In this document: positions 23,786 to 36,730 of the stretch, piece by piece
Layout of the letters: each line of letters begins with the position of its first letter
How positions within the stretch are numbered: position 1 is the stretch's first letter
Assembly: GCA_012932295.1 (NCBI GenBank)
Contig: JAAONU010000011.1
Span: 44,146,352-44,210,351, forward strand
Length of the DNA: 64,000 nucleotides
Reading direction: 5' to 3'
Source of the DNA: Cyclina sinensis
Taxonomy: Eukaryota > Mollusca > Bivalvia > Venerida > Veneridae
Notes under the pieces: generated by a model
Database searches by the model: none
The model's input: only the letters and a program-made list of their open reading frames with translations
Told to the model about the DNA's origin: nothing
Position numbers and translations under genes: made by a program

Positions 23786-24555
23786 ACGATGACAGAATAA
23801 AAGACGACTTCGAAGGTACCACAGAAGATTCATACGATAAGCTTTTAGCTTGGATGATAGAAATGGCTGAGAATGATGACGCAGACATAAGTTCACCATC
23901 ATTTGTTGAACATTTGACTACAGTATGTGCCGAGAAACATGAACAGTATTCAGCGCGTTCGGTTCCTTTGAATCGTTCGATACCGTCAATACGTCATTCA
24001 TTAGATGTACCGGAGCGTCAGCACTCTCTGGACTCAAGCAGCGGCTCCAGATACAGCAGAATGTCTAGATCAAGAGAGGATCTGCTCAATCCTAAAACAA
24101 GGTTTCGGAGAGCAATGCTCAGTCGGCAGAGCACGGTAGATTATTCAGACGACAGTGACGCACCGGTCGACGCGGTGGGCGGAAGTAGTTTTGACAGTGA
24201 CACGGACACAAGTTTTGTCAGTCCAGATACGATACTGATGAACAACATAGGAGAAACATCTTTTACAAATAGATGCAGGCCCCAGTTGCGTAAAAATCAA
24301 AGTTGCACAACATATCGAAATTATCATACGAGCATCAGTGATTTATTAAATGTAGGCTCGCGCAAGAAGAGCAAAAGTTTGATGACTATGAGAAAGATGA
24401 TGTCAGAGACAAGAAATGATGACGAAATAACCCCAATTACAGAGGAAACTGTAGTGAAAATATTAGACGATGATATGCTTGATAGAAATATGGCAGATAT
24501 TTTGTATTCTGTTGAAGCACTGTGGCCGAAAAAAACAAAATTCCAAAGACATTGA
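23786..24555 (+). CDS. Unrecognised myristoylation-signal protein, terminal exon
   Basis: After splicing, a shared aspartate codon (G from exon 1 plus AC) joins DLQ to DDDRIKDDF, and the frame runs 256 residues to TGA. In the 281-residue product, an acidic start is followed by a short amphipathic stretch LLAWMIEMAE at 45-54. A serine/arginine-rich region follows with RHSLD (95-99), RQHSLD (103-108), SRSRED (119-124) and RQST (139-142); these fit basophilic-kinase sites of the R-x-x-S type. SDDSD at 146-150 fits casein kinase 2. A basic patch RKKSK lies at 218-222, and the conserved-looking end includes ADILYSVEALWPKK at 262-275. There is no transmembrane segment and no known catalytic motif. 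Most of it is probably disordered, suggesting a membrane-tethered adaptor or kinase substrate; this is inference. Codon use is more balanced than in nearby AT-rich DNA, supporting a real gene. Confidence 0.75.
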
Positions 24556-24997
24556 AACAGTACTAGTATATATCGTTTTAATCTTTTGTTTCAAATTCAT
24601 TTCATCATTATTACAAAAATCATTATATGTAAGATATTCATTTTTTTAACCAAACAGCTTTTCAAAACTTAATATATGATCCGATTACAGTTATTCCTAG
24701 TTTGTATATTGAATTTTCTTCGTTTCTTGTTGCAAAACGAATGAGATCATTCTTCAACTAGCAAAAGTGTGGCCAGTTTTTTTTTATATTCTGTTTTCAA
24801 AGCTCATATATAGCAAGTGTTTCCAGCATCGATTTACTTGCTTAATATAACAGTTGAATTGCTTAACAAAATTCCTGAGCTTTTTAAGTGTCAGATTCTT
24901 GGTAAATTCAATCAATAGCAAGTTATTACAATGTTCCCGTTCATTCGATAATGCTGCACACTTGGACCTACAACCTACGAAGTCAGTGTATATTGTA
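24556..24997 (+). other. Probable 3' untranslated region
   Basis: No AATAAA occurs between the stop codon and 25000. The first is at 25136-25141, inside the MITE at 24998-25212. The 3' UTR may run into that element, or end at a variant signal. Confidence 0.4.
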
Positions 24998-25212
24998 TTA
25001 ACCCTTACTCTGCTGGAGACAATCGCCTCTACCTTTGCGACTAGTGCAGACCAAGATCAGCCTGCACATCCGTGCAGTCTGATCATGGTCTGCACTATTC
25101 GCCATTCAGTCAGTAAATTTTCAATCTGCACGCCCAATAAACAATTAATGGATTTGTCCAAATAGAAAGGTGGACAAGTCCATTTTTAGATATTTAGCAT
25201 AGTAAGGGTTAA
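24998..25212 (+). mobile_element. TTAA-flanked MITE, copy 1
   Basis: The element starts TTAA-CCCTTAC and ends GTAAGGG-TTAA, so it has terminal inverted repeats with TTAA on both sides, as left by piggyBac-type transposases. An internal palindrome (about 25038-25102) pairs AGTGCAGACCA with TGGTCTGCACT around the centre near 25070. It has no coding capacity. It carries AATAAA at 25136. Membership in the piggyBac superfamily is inferred from the TTAA and CCCT ends only. Confidence 0.75.
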
Positions 25213-25850
25213 ACTGAAATACAATTTTGTCAGTTTGATCATGCTAAACTTGTGTATGATTTTCACCGGTATATGTACACAAACTATACATGCACCTTGA
25301 TATTTATTTTCTATGGACTGGATTAAATTCAAAACTGTTATATCTACTTGTCTGCATCAGGCCTCCCGCACATTTCCTGACGGACAAAGTTGTTACTTGT
25401 TCCCTGCAATCATTTCAGTAATAACTCATTAGAGCTATATCTATGTTATTATATAACTTCTTGAATGTTACACATATTCAGTATATGTATATTCCTATGA
25501 TGTTAAGAACAAGTTGAAAAATTACGTTACATGTATATTTTCATATAAACACTTTCTGAATAGTTTGTAGATACTTGACTTCGGACGATTGAGATTACTT
25601 TCTGTTGAGCATTATTAACATGTATTTTCTCTTGGGACAGTGGAAATCGAGAAAAAAACATAAATTAATATGAGTAGACAAGCGGAATATGATTACACAC
25701 TGGAGAATTGATTACACGAATAACATCAGAATATTAGCTTTCACAGATATGAGTCAAATATAACATTTTGTCGTCTATACATCTATAATTGTTTAGTATT
25801 ATTTCTATCGAGTACTTGCTTCAGTTAGAATCCCATGTGTCTTTCGCTGA
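25213..25850. other. No gene seen between the two MITE copies
   Basis: AT-rich DNA without notable features. Confidence 0.6.
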
Positions 25851-26047
25851 TTAACCTTTACCTTGCTAAGTATCTAAGTATCTGGACTATCTTCCAATAA
25901 AGACAGAACCATTAATTGTTTATGGGGGTACTTATTGAAAATCTACTGACTGAATGGCGAATAGTGCAGACCATGTTCAGACAGCACGAATGTGCAGGCT
26001 GATCTTGGTCTGCATTGGTGGTTGACTCCAGCAGTGTAAGGGATAAT
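25851..26047 (-). mobile_element. TTAA MITE, copy 2, inverted
   Basis: Same family as 24998, in opposite orientation. It begins TTAACCTTTACCTTGCTAAGT and ends CAGCAGTGTAAGGGATAA, with the same GGCGAATAGTGCAGACCATG palindrome arm and GCAGGCTGATCTTGGTCTGC. The TTAA on the right has decayed to ATAA and one terminal base has changed, so it is older or more eroded than copy 1. Confidence 0.75.
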
Positions 26048-27489
26048 AGTACGATCACAAAAGTAAACCCTTATGCTGGATATGTATGGCACAGAAACAT
26101 GCTTTCTTACATTCGTGAAGGGAGGGGCCTATCTCTAGTACGAATGTTGTTCATCTGATGAATGTTTTATGAGGACAATGGCAAGTATTGTTCTTAAATT
26201 TATCTTGGGACCATTTCTTGTCATCGATTAATACATTTTTTTGTAACCAAAGTACACAATACATGCTCTTTTTAATATTTAATGTCTACAGGCTAACTTC
26301 ATACAGTTTATTAGTTTTGGTTTCGGGATTTTCTTTTGATATCTAGAGCAAAACTGTTTGTTGTACTGGATGTATCAAGCTTAATCGCATGCACTAAATT
26401 AATTTCCACTTTCTCTCGTTTTCATCTCGTGAAGTCAATGATTTTCGATATATCAAATGTGTTACGACATTGCATTCAGTATGTTTGCCTACACGAACTG
26501 TATTTATGTGGCACACGTGATTTCGTGGTAGTTGTTGGTAAACAATATTAGTTTGTTATTTTGAGAATTATGTAGTTGGAGACAAGTTATACATAAACAC
26601 TGTTGTTTTCTGAAAGTTCTTTTTTTACTTATTTCTGGCATATGCTATAAAATGTTATTGGATTTGCCCTGAGATATATGCACTTGTTCTTCCTGCGAAT
26701 TATTAATTATTGCGCAATATCAGTATATTCTGCGGAAACCCGTGCATACACCTCAGGTTTATGAAATGAACTCCTGGCAACACAGACGTTTTAAATCTGA
26801 CACAGTTAACACTTTAAGCGTGCAGTACCATTCACTTGTGAGCATTTAAAGTTTTTTGTAAACGTGGAATTCCTGATTGGTTTATTACCCCCGAATATCG
26901 CAGTAAGCTGGGGATCAGAATGTTCTAACATTCTGAAAGATACCTTCCTTGTTTTAAAAATTCAGATATCTGTCTAACTGTAAAACGATCCACATTGATA
27001 GTGTAAGATGCATTTTTCATCCACACATTGTAAAAATGTATAGAAAAATGCAACTGTCACTTTAAGACATAATGTATGTTTCGAAGTCAATGTTCTACGA
27101 CTCTATAATATTAGTTATAACTGTATACGACAGATGCGATGGTCCCATTTTTGCCTGTCAGTACCTGTGATACTGTATACCTGACATATATTCAGATATG
27201 TACACTGGCAGCGAACTGTTTTTGAGTTTACTTGCGTCAACAATGATGTCATATTTGTATAGACGCATTAAATCTTTTTTTTAAAATTCATGTTCATCTT
27301 TTTAAGGTATATCTTTGAATGCATTTTTATCACGTACTATCAAATCATGACATGCATCTGAAGAAAGTTGTCTGTCAGACTTATTCATTGATGCATATAC
27401 TTACATGACATCAGAGCTTGTCAAATCGATGATCGCATTATATTCATGTTAATTCCATTCTAATGACCAAACACTTGCGAAAATATTTT
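26048..27489. other. No gene seen
   Basis: AT-rich. The 71-codon frame at 26336-26551 has no recognisable feature. Confidence 0.55.
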
Positions 27490-29324
27490 TTTTTTTGTAC
27501 AAGTAAAACATTCCATTTTGTACGTACTGTATTTAGCATATATGTTTGTTTTTGTATTTGATAGTTGTTTTTGGCTTTCAAAATAAATAAGGATAACAAG
27601 TATTACAACTTTTGATTTTATTTAAAAATCCTTGGATGTTCTAGCGACTTGTACTTAACTCTCTTTGTTTATAAGTGTTGTCCAGCCTTGACTTTACTCT
27701 TGCTATGTTTGTAGTTTGTATTGGTTTCGGTATGAACAGATTCATATCTCCTCTTCTTAATATGTTTCTATCTCTATCTAGTATGTTGTTATCATTCCCA
27801 CTAATATTATATTCCAATGCATTATCCTGCCAAAAGAGAGTTTGAAGTGACTTTACACCTGTTGGTTGCTTAAAAGACAGTCGGAATACCAAACATTAGT
27901 CAGGGGTCATAGAAATCAAGACATACACGTAGCCATCCTACATCTGTATTGACACTGAAAAAAGAGCATTTGTAAAGCTATGTTGAAACAGCTAGGGTAT
28001 AAAGCAAGAAACTGAAAATGTTCCTGTTGCAGACACTCTTTGGTTATTTGTTAAGACATATATATCTTTAAAGAAAAAGATGTCCCCGATTAACGGTCTC
28101 ATCCAGCGGTATAAAGGGTAATGACTCAAAACAAGAGGGAAATCGAACCTTCGAGTCTGTATTTCCTTTAAGATCGTAACAGGCTGATGAATAGAAGTTT
28201 GTGTAGTGTAACAACATAAAATGTAAGAACACAGGACATACAGCGTCTATTATACCCTACAATACTATCATATTTAGCTAACAGCTATGTTCCCATTCCA
28301 AAACTTTCTAGTAAAGAAACGAAGAACGTATTCCCCAAACCCAATTTCTTTGCTTCACACACCGACTTATTAATCAAGATATAACATCAAGGGAATTGAA
28401 GTATTGTCTGTCACACCGTGTACATTAATAAAAAGCCAATAAAACAATGGATTGTCAAGAACTCATTAAGAAGTTTCCCTGCGAGGATCGTCGTCAAAAA
28501 GACTACGTCACCAAACTTAATTTGCACGTATTGCGTGTATATCTAATGAAATTATACTGATTAAACTGTGCTCGAAGTAGTATAAGTGTATACTACAGAA
28601 ACAGTAAGATCAAAATAAAATACATTTTATTGTCAAAATACATTTTATTGTCACAGTATTGTTGACTGTCAACAAAATAGAAGCAGTGTTGAAGGTTGTT
28701 TTGAATTTTATTCCACAAATAATCTCCTATATTCTGGTATGTTTTAATATGGAGGTCAACAACAGCTTTCTTGTTTTCATTTCAACTCTTTTGTGTGTAT
28801 ATTTTGTCGTAGATGTATTTAATTTGGATGTATGTAAGGGCTGCTCGTGATCGCGAAGTATATCAAACAAGTATAGCTGACCAGCTGAATCAAGAGATAA
28901 TGGTGAAATACTCCACCTATAACGTTTGAAGCAATATGTATGTCTCAAATAAGCACCTGATCTTACAGTTTTCAAAATAGTTCGTTAATGTTCTTAATCT
29001 GGCACCAGAAAAAATCAGACTTGTTATTGAAATGAATCAGATAAACTGACTGAGATTTTATATAATTTCTAAAAACATGTATTTTCATATCTCTAGTGCA
29101 CGCATAACAAACACTTTGTTTCGTTCAGTAATCTTCTGTCTTTAAAGTCCACTGAGGTATTAACTAAAGAAACATTGAATGAATAAAATGACAACTGTCA
29201 TAAATTGTTCGTTCTTTCCACAAACAAAAATATCGGCCTCGACCTTTATGTAAGCCAGTCATATTAAAATCTGCATCTAGGCACCAGCTTAGTACCTCAC
29301 ATTGCAAGTCTAAAACAACTCGCT

Positions 29325-29610
29325 ATAATTTTGGATACTTTGTGTTGTCTTTGTAAAGCTTTGCGAGAAATTTCCTTTCTCAATTGTACTAGACGTATCT
29401 TAGAAGACATAACTGGAAGTTAATTTTCTTTATCTTGTCACGTTTCATTCGTCTCTGAGCTCGAAATATTGATTTGAAAAAAAAAAATTCACATGTTCTT
29501 GATTCTTCTTTGCTACTTTATTTCCCCTAGGGACCAAAGAGAATCTCATAGTTGACGAATGAATCAGTTTAATACGTTTCTTCACCTAAAGAAAAATAAA
29601 GAGAGGATGA
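29325..29610. other. Conserved non-coding block in the duplication (copy 1)
   Basis: About 270 bp match 39050-39330 at roughly 93-95% by eye, including identical runs around GTAAAGCTTTGCGAGAAATT and TTATCTTGTCACGTTTCATT, while neighbouring parts are much more diverged. A possible enhancer or other constrained element; no RNA gene was recognised. Confidence 0.5.
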
Positions 29611-31939
29611 GATACTAAGTATTATCTTTACCTCTGACTTGAGATATTGAATTCATCAATTTGTTTGTATTTGATTTTACCTAGAACAAGTACAGATATT
29701 TAAAAAATGAACAGTTTACATTCCAAATGTGAGAATTGACCATTACATACTGCAAAAACTACGAGAACAAAAGCTAGAGGTATACAGCTATATGATAAAT
29801 TAGACAGCATTTTCCGTACAAAGAATTATACTATCTGTGACACATATGCAAAAACTTTTTCAAAGTAAATTTGCAGTCACTCCCTGATTGACTTTGGTAT
29901 TAACGCCTGCTGAATAAATTCCTTTATTATATCTTTTTATTAATAAAAAACTGATATTTTTTTATCCATTATCAGGATTGTAAAGACAAAGAAGTTATAA
30001 ACGAATTCACACACAAAAACAACAACAAAAATGAAGAAATGAATGTCCTGTCACTTTGTTTGCTTTCCTTTTCTGTTAAATGTTCAATTACAAATACATG
30101 TATCTTTTTTAAATTGAATATGATGCATTTTACCGTAAAATAAAGATACATTAATTGCTGTTACCGTGTATCGAAGATAATGACCAGACTGTGCTTCTTG
30201 TCCGGAATGATAATTGATATTTAGTTAAAAATGACACCCTGGTTTTGGTAGTATTTGTTTCCTTTGTTCTCATTATTAGCTTTTTTGACACGATTATCGT
30301 TGCGTGAGTGTGCATGTTTGCTTGTCATAAATCACTATTTCTGTTGTGATAGACAACTGGATTAAAATTATCTGGGGTATTGTATATATTCTTTATTGAA
30401 TATTCAACTTAGCTTCTCCTCTCTCCTAAAACTATCCAGTATATAGCCCACACTTTATATAGCTTACAAAAGGCTTCGTTTCTAGATATGGCCTATAAAA
30501 CAAGTTTAGATCTAATATATGTAACCTCGTTTAGAATTCTCTAACAGTAAACCACTTTTATGTTACAGCAAATTGTGTTAATGTAATGAACAGTTTTAGA
30601 GTTTAGTACTTTGTTGAAAAATATTTTTTAATCAGATAAGATTAGAAACTCCATCATTTGCAAGTAAAATATATGTTTTTTATGCGGCAAGTGAACTTTG
30701 TCCGGCATGCCAAATTAACGGTGAAAAAAAAATGAATTAAAATTAATATAACATAATCTATATTATTAATACATTATTTCTGCATGAAAGGAAATACGTT
30801 TTGATATAAAAAATGTAATTTAGATGTAGTACTGAATTTGGAAATATGGAAATTTGTATGCAAATTTACTTCCGAATCTAATACATTTCATACCACTTTC
30901 CATGGAACCTTGACATTTCTTATTAGCGTTGCTTTGGTAGTTTTTTTTAAAGATTTCAAGAAGAGATCTAGACTGTAGTGCGCTAAATTTTTAAAGCTTC
31001 GATTTAAACTGAAAAGTCGAAGTGCTTTCTAATATGTATACTTAAAAAAACAGTAAAAATATCAAAAAAGTTTAAAATCACGATTGTATGGTTGTTTTTA
31101 GACGTTTAATTGCTGTATTAAGATGTTAATGTAAACGTGTAAATGAAATGTGTTTACAAAGTTGTCAGAAAACACCTGACTGTCTATTTATAATTTTTGC
31201 AATTATCACATGATCGTTTTAAACCAATGGAAAATGGATTTTTCGGTTTCGGGGATATTGGTGCACTTTCATTGGTTGTTTAAAAGTTCATTGTAAAGGT
31301 CACTATCATAAATCTACTCTAATTAAAGCAGCGATGTGAAGTAACGGTAGTGTATCCACATAGCTGCTGAGGGAGCGTAGTTTAAACTTACTGAGTTTTG
31401 ATGTTGTTCTTTCCTAACAAATGTGTCAGATGTAAAACTGTCACTTTTCTGCTTCAGATGCCTATTAAGGTTTCAAATTTAAAGGATTTTTTTAAAGGAT
31501 TTTTTATATGATGTGTTTAAGCCTTTCCATTTTCAGGAAACTAAACATTTGAAACAAGGTTAAATGCAGAACATATTCTCGACTTACATCATGTAGAAGA
31601 AACTTCTATCAAAGTTGTCTCTATGAGGTAGTTATATTTTTTGTTGACTGTGAAAGGAAGCCTTAATTAGAATATCTAAGTTTAAAGAAATAAATCTTAT
31701 TGTAATTCGATATTTTTTATGTAACCTTGTTTATTTGGAGTCAAACAGGTGGTTTTTTTACCAAGTGTGAAAAACTGCAGCCTTTGATGTTTATATAAAT
31801 GTTCTTCGTGGGCGGATTTCAAACGTAAAGTTTCATTTTGAATTCATGCTCCTTTCTATGATGTTGTTTTTCATCATACCTACATAGATTTTGAGAGAAT
31901 GGTCTAAAGCGTTCTTACTTTGCATTGCTAGGGAATAAA

Positions 31940-32260
31940 TAAATGAATTACAGCATAAATGACAGCATACATGATAAAAAAGAGACATTATGCGAGTCAT
32001 TAACCTCTCTGTAAAATCTATCATGAAATGTATATTTAGAAAGGTCTTAAATCTAATGTCTAGGAGATTTATAGCTGCACATAAGCAATCAGCCATTTTG
32101 TGTTTTTCTTCTTTATTGTACAGACTAAAGAGCATTTTCTCATAAAGTAAAAGAAATGTCTCATGTCTGAAATGAATATCAACGACATAGGTATGATGTA
32201 TGGCGCAACGTTAAGTGATTTCTAATGGTAAATCGTAGCTTAGTCGCATTAAAGTATGTT
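31940..32260. other. Second conserved block in the duplication (copy 1)
   Basis: Matches 41820-42137 at roughly 94% by eye. A minus-strand frame here (31833-32135) is open for 100 codons, but in the other copy an inserted base near 41893 shifts the frame after about 40 codons. Protein-coding constraint is therefore unlikely. Confidence 0.5.
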
Positions 32261-33004
32261 GCTTATATCCGGTTATAAAACAAATCAACAGAACTATTTC
32301 GTCTTGTCTAAGAATGTTACATGTTGACACGAATATAAATAAATTAGCATTCATCTTTGTATTCCAAATGGGGGAGCAAAAGGGAAGCTAGACACGTACA
32401 TCATACTAAAGCTCAGCTAAACATTTCAGATTCATAAAAAATATTTTTCCATGGATGTTAACATATAAAGATATATTTGTACTGGCCTTATAATAAGAAA
32501 TAAGTTCAACAATACATTTTTTCATAGTCTTGAACACCAGAATAAAAGCAGAATATAAACCAACCTACTTTTTCTGAACGAAGAAATCGAAACAGCCCTA
32601 AAAACATTGGCCAGAAATTAACAAATGCTGAAGCATTGAAACACAATAAGGTTCACATTTTAAATCTGCAATGGTTGTTTTGTTAACCATTGTATGTAAC
32701 AATCTTATCAAATATAGAATAACCGCTGTGGACATGACAATTACCCTTGACGATTATGTTAAACCTATCAGAACAACTATGATCTCAGGTTCTTTTTTAA
32801 CTTCAATCTGTGAGTGTAGTGAATAATGTATCTTCTTTGAATCAGGTAATACATATAATTCCGATTATACATGTACATGTATTATTGAAAGCATCAAATA
32901 ATTTAAACAAGTTTATCTTAAATTGCTGTCTAATTACATACTGTTTGTAAATTGAAGATACCTTTCTTGATATGTTCACTGAAAAGTTAGGATGAACATT
33001 TTTA

Positions 33005-33565
33005 TATGCTCGAAGGGGGGCATATTATGTAAAGGCCCTGTGCATGCGTCCGTCCGTCCGTTAGCAATTTGGTTTCTGGAGGATAACTTGAATAGTCTTA
33101 GGCTACAGTCTAATACCTTCATGTGATTATTGCCCACATTGATTGAATGACCTCTATTGATTTTGGGGTCAGTAGGTCAAAGGTCAAGGGCACAGTGATA
33201 TTAACAATTAAAACCATTTCCGCCATGTAACATGACAATTATTTGTTGTAGAGACTTCAAAATTATATCATGATTGCACACATTGAATGGATGACCATAT
33301 ACATTTTGAGATCAGTATGTCAAAGGTCAGGGTCACAGTGACCTAAATGTTTAGAATCATTTACATTCTATAACTTAACAACCATTTGTTATAGAGACTT
33401 CAAAATTCATATAATGGTTCCACACATTGAGTGAATGACCCCTATTGATTTTGGGGTCAGTAGGTCAAAGGTAAAAAAAATCAGAATTTATATATAAGAA
33501 ATGCATCATATTTAGAAAAAAACACCCCTCGGGCATATAATGCTCCGCCCAGCGCTGCTCTTGTT
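33005..33565 (+). mobile_element. Insertion specific to duplication copy 1 (TCCGTCCG-type element)
   Basis: The other copy reads straight through from GTTAGGATGACAATTTTT to GAATTGCTGAAATCCC near 43255-43290, so this 560-bp piece was inserted after the duplication. It begins ATATGCTCGAAGGGGGGCAT, has CGTCCGTCCGTCCG near the start, and ends GGCATATAATGCTCCGCC...GCTCTTGTT. Inside are three diverged units of about 130 bp containing AGTAGGTCAAAGGTCA. It is a non-autonomous element with no coding capacity. Confidence 0.75.
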
Positions 33566-34804
33566 GAAATGCTGGAATCCCTTCCTTAGTTTGAATTAAT
33601 ATATGTTTTAAAGAATTTAAGATGGTTGTAAAGAAATAAGGTCCATTCTATCTTCTCATTTTACACGGACTAGTTTGAATTTTTTTAACTCATTCTATCA
33701 ATCGAGATCGCGATTAGATAGACAAGGGACGTTACGTTGTGTTTTTAATGTTCATCTTCATACATGTAGCAAGTAATTCGTGTTAGGGAAACTGATAAAT
33801 ACTTTCAGATAATACAACTTCTTATTGGCTTGCTAAATGACATGGCGAAATCAAATGATTTGGTAAAAAGGAAACAAAATCTCTTTCAATGCAATAAACG
33901 ACTAAAGACATTAAGACAGACAAAAGATGAACTTATGACTATTCTATTCACATTATGTCTGTTAGAATAAGCTGCAATTCAAACATGTCTATCTAAATCT
34001 CAAATGACTGAAAAGTTACTTCTTTACCCTTATGTTAATCGGAAAGAAAGCTTTTTGGTCCTTAATAGTTAAGTTCAGTATTGATAAGAACTAAGAATAA
34101 AAGCATGTTAAACATCGAGCATTTCACGTTCACATCCTTCTTGTGATAAATGATGAAAGTAAATTTAGGTTGCTTGTAAATACTATCACACTGTCTTATT
34201 GTTTTCAGCACGGTACTTTACCAGATATTTGCTTTAATTGATATACATTTCTTATGGAATAATTAAGGTCAGCTGATCTCTTCATATTGGCCATGCACCT
34301 GAGGCAGCTGATTTCATTTCCTGTTTTAACTGGCGAACGGAATGAGAGTCTCGATCTGCAAGAGCACGAATTTTCCAGTTCATGAAAACCTACTCAGTAA
34401 GTAAACATCTATCACTGATATTTTCATCAGCGGGAAAGTTTTCTTCACTTTGCATGAAGTCATCATGTGAGGAACACTAGTGTGGACTCAGACGTCATTG
34501 CTTCTCTAAGATAAATGATAAAGCTCCATAGCGTATCGACTCAATTGCCTGTTTGCCTCTGTCCTTCCCATCACTTTGTAAAGAATTTATTAATACTACA
34601 TTTATTAAAATTATCTTAAACATAAACAGTAAACAGCTTCGTTAATTGCTTTTAAGTTAATTTTTAGATGTATACATTTTACAATTTTTCAATGGTAATA
34701 TAATTGATATTAGATTAACTATTATTGTAGGCACCATGACCCATAAAATAACGCAGACCTGAAACAAAATTATACTTAATGCAACACCTTAAGTAACACA
34801 AACA

Positions 34805-35150
34805 TTACAATAAGAAACACATGTTACGATGCAATGTAACGATTTATAATTAAAAACCCATGCTACAATGCAATCTAACGATTTACAATTAGAAACCCAT
34901 GCTAAAATGCAATGTAGCGATTTCCATTAGAAACCCATGTTTCAGTGCAATTTAACGATTTATAATTAGAAACCCATTTACAATGCAATGTAACGGTTTA
35001 TAATTAGAAACCGATGTTACAATTCAATGTAACGATTAACAGTTAGAACCCATGTAACAATGCAATGTTACGATTAACCATTAGAAAGCTATGTTACAAT
35101 GAAATATAACGATTTAAAATTAGAAACACATGTTACAATGCAATGAAAAA
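34805..35150. repeat. Minisatellite, about nine units of 38-40 bp
   Basis: The unit is roughly TTAGAAACCCATGTTACAAT followed by GCAATGTAACGATTTATAA. Copy 2 of the duplication has a single such unit near 44536 (TTAGAATCCCATGTTACAAT), so the array expanded in copy 1 after duplication, or collapsed in copy 2. Confidence 0.85.
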
Positions 35151-36730
35151 ATGTAAAGTGATATGTTATTTGATATCACCGAAATTGTTATACATTTCAA
35201 ATTATTAGTCACTATTCCGTTATATTTGAACAAACTCGTATGCTTTTATGCAAAACACTTGTGCATACGTGCAATTATAACCAGAATAAATTCATTCAAA
35301 GTTGAAGAGACTACAAAACAAAACTATCGCATGAAATTCGAAGCAAATTAGAGAAGTTCATTAATAAAACAATCAGCATATCTAAGAATTTGATCTCTCT
35401 AGGCATTTTTTATTGAAGTCCGGTAAGTTTTTCTTTAACATAATAATTAGCTTTGTACTGTTTCGGGATTGGAATAAATGCTATTTAAACAGCGTCTTTG
35501 ATGGCGATATCTTTAACATCATCATAGAAATCAACTCAAACTTTACAATATTAATGTCGACGTAAACGGCGTTAGCTTAAACAGTCAGTCAGATGCAGAT
35601 CACGTTTAATCTAGAACACTGAAGGCCGTTGTCGTTAGAAAGATGGCAATAACCTTTTTATAGATACTTATACTATTGATTATTTAATTATTGATAAGTA
35701 TAGTATAATCGATAGGGTAGATTAGGAAAGACAGACGTATCTGATATAGTACATGAGCATTGAAAAACGGGTCTCTTTTAAGATAAACTTGGAATCAACA
35801 GACCATGAGAACAAGAGGGTTTACAAAAACTTTACATGTCTTTAGTAGATTTATTTGACCTTGTAAGATGTGATAAGATTTTATTTTGTAAGGCAGTGTT
35901 TGTGATATGGGATAACATCGTCACTCCAACAACTGTTTTGACTGGTCGTCAATTGGTATGTCTCTTAATATTCGTGGAGGAAAAATATCTACAAATATTT
36001 TTTGTGAAGCATTATATTCTAAACGAATATAACCTGTTACTGACAATTAAACAACCGACTCCTTAACAAATTATAGTGTTCATATTTGCCTTGGAATAAG
36101 TACATGTACCAGAAATTTGAAAACAATTTTAATACTGCAACAACTGTGTCAGTACCTAAAATTGATGTACACCAATTTCTGTTGTCTCTGACATTTGAAA
36201 CGGCTTTCATCAATCGCAATTATCTTTATTTAGAATAAGTCATTTAAGTCTCTTTTTCATCCTATAAGTTTCTCTAAAAATATTTGACGAAACCAGTGTT
36301 TTGTTACATGCGTATTTCTTGACAGATTTGAAGAGAAATCTGGTACTCACGAGGTAAACGTCATATTTAGTCGGGCCTTTATTTACAGCTTAATCATATT
36401 TAGGCAAGCTTTTTTAGGTCATGGCGTTATATGCTTATATGTATTAAATTTCTAACAATACTCTAGAATAAATATAAAGAGAGCGTCTACGACTGTAATA
36501 AAACTGATCACTTCTTTAATAACTGAGTACTACTGATGCAGACAAGCATGTTATTAACTACTCATGGTAATAGAATAACTGTTTCAGAAGACTGTAACAT
36601 GAATATTTCTAGATATCCATGGCTATTTATGATTCGATTACACAGAAAACAAGACAACGCATGAGGTAGGTCATGGAAACTCAGAAACACAAAATCACTA
36701 ACTTAAGTAAGACTTCATTTTATTTTATGC

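Larger units (their letters stand above)
27490..36730 (+). repeat. Segmental duplication, copy 1
   Basis: It aligns in order and orientation with 37565-46115. Anchors include TACGTACTGTATTT (27521 / 37599), AACATCAAGGGAATTGAA (28385 / 38123), GCTTTGCGAGAAATTTCC (29360 / 39090), TTACCGTAAAATAA (30130 / 39880), CTAGGAGATTTATAGCTGC (32060 / 41941) and ACTGAGTACTA(C/A)TGATGCAG (36523 / 45928). The offset drifts between about 10.07 and 9.4 kb because of insertions. No open frame is preserved between the copies, so the duplicated DNA looks non-coding. Confidence 0.9.

Noticed and set aside
24854..25165. 103-codon plus-strand frame
   Set aside because: Most of it lies within the palindromic MITE at 24998-25212.
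27641..27892. 83-codon minus-strand frame at the duplication edge
   Set aside because: The homologous stretch at about 37690-37970 has several in-frame stops, so no coding constraint is seen.
31833..32135. 100-codon minus-strand frame within a conserved block
   Set aside because: The duplicate copy carries an extra base that shifts the frame after about 40 codons while the DNA stays about 94% alike, so the conservation is not at protein level.
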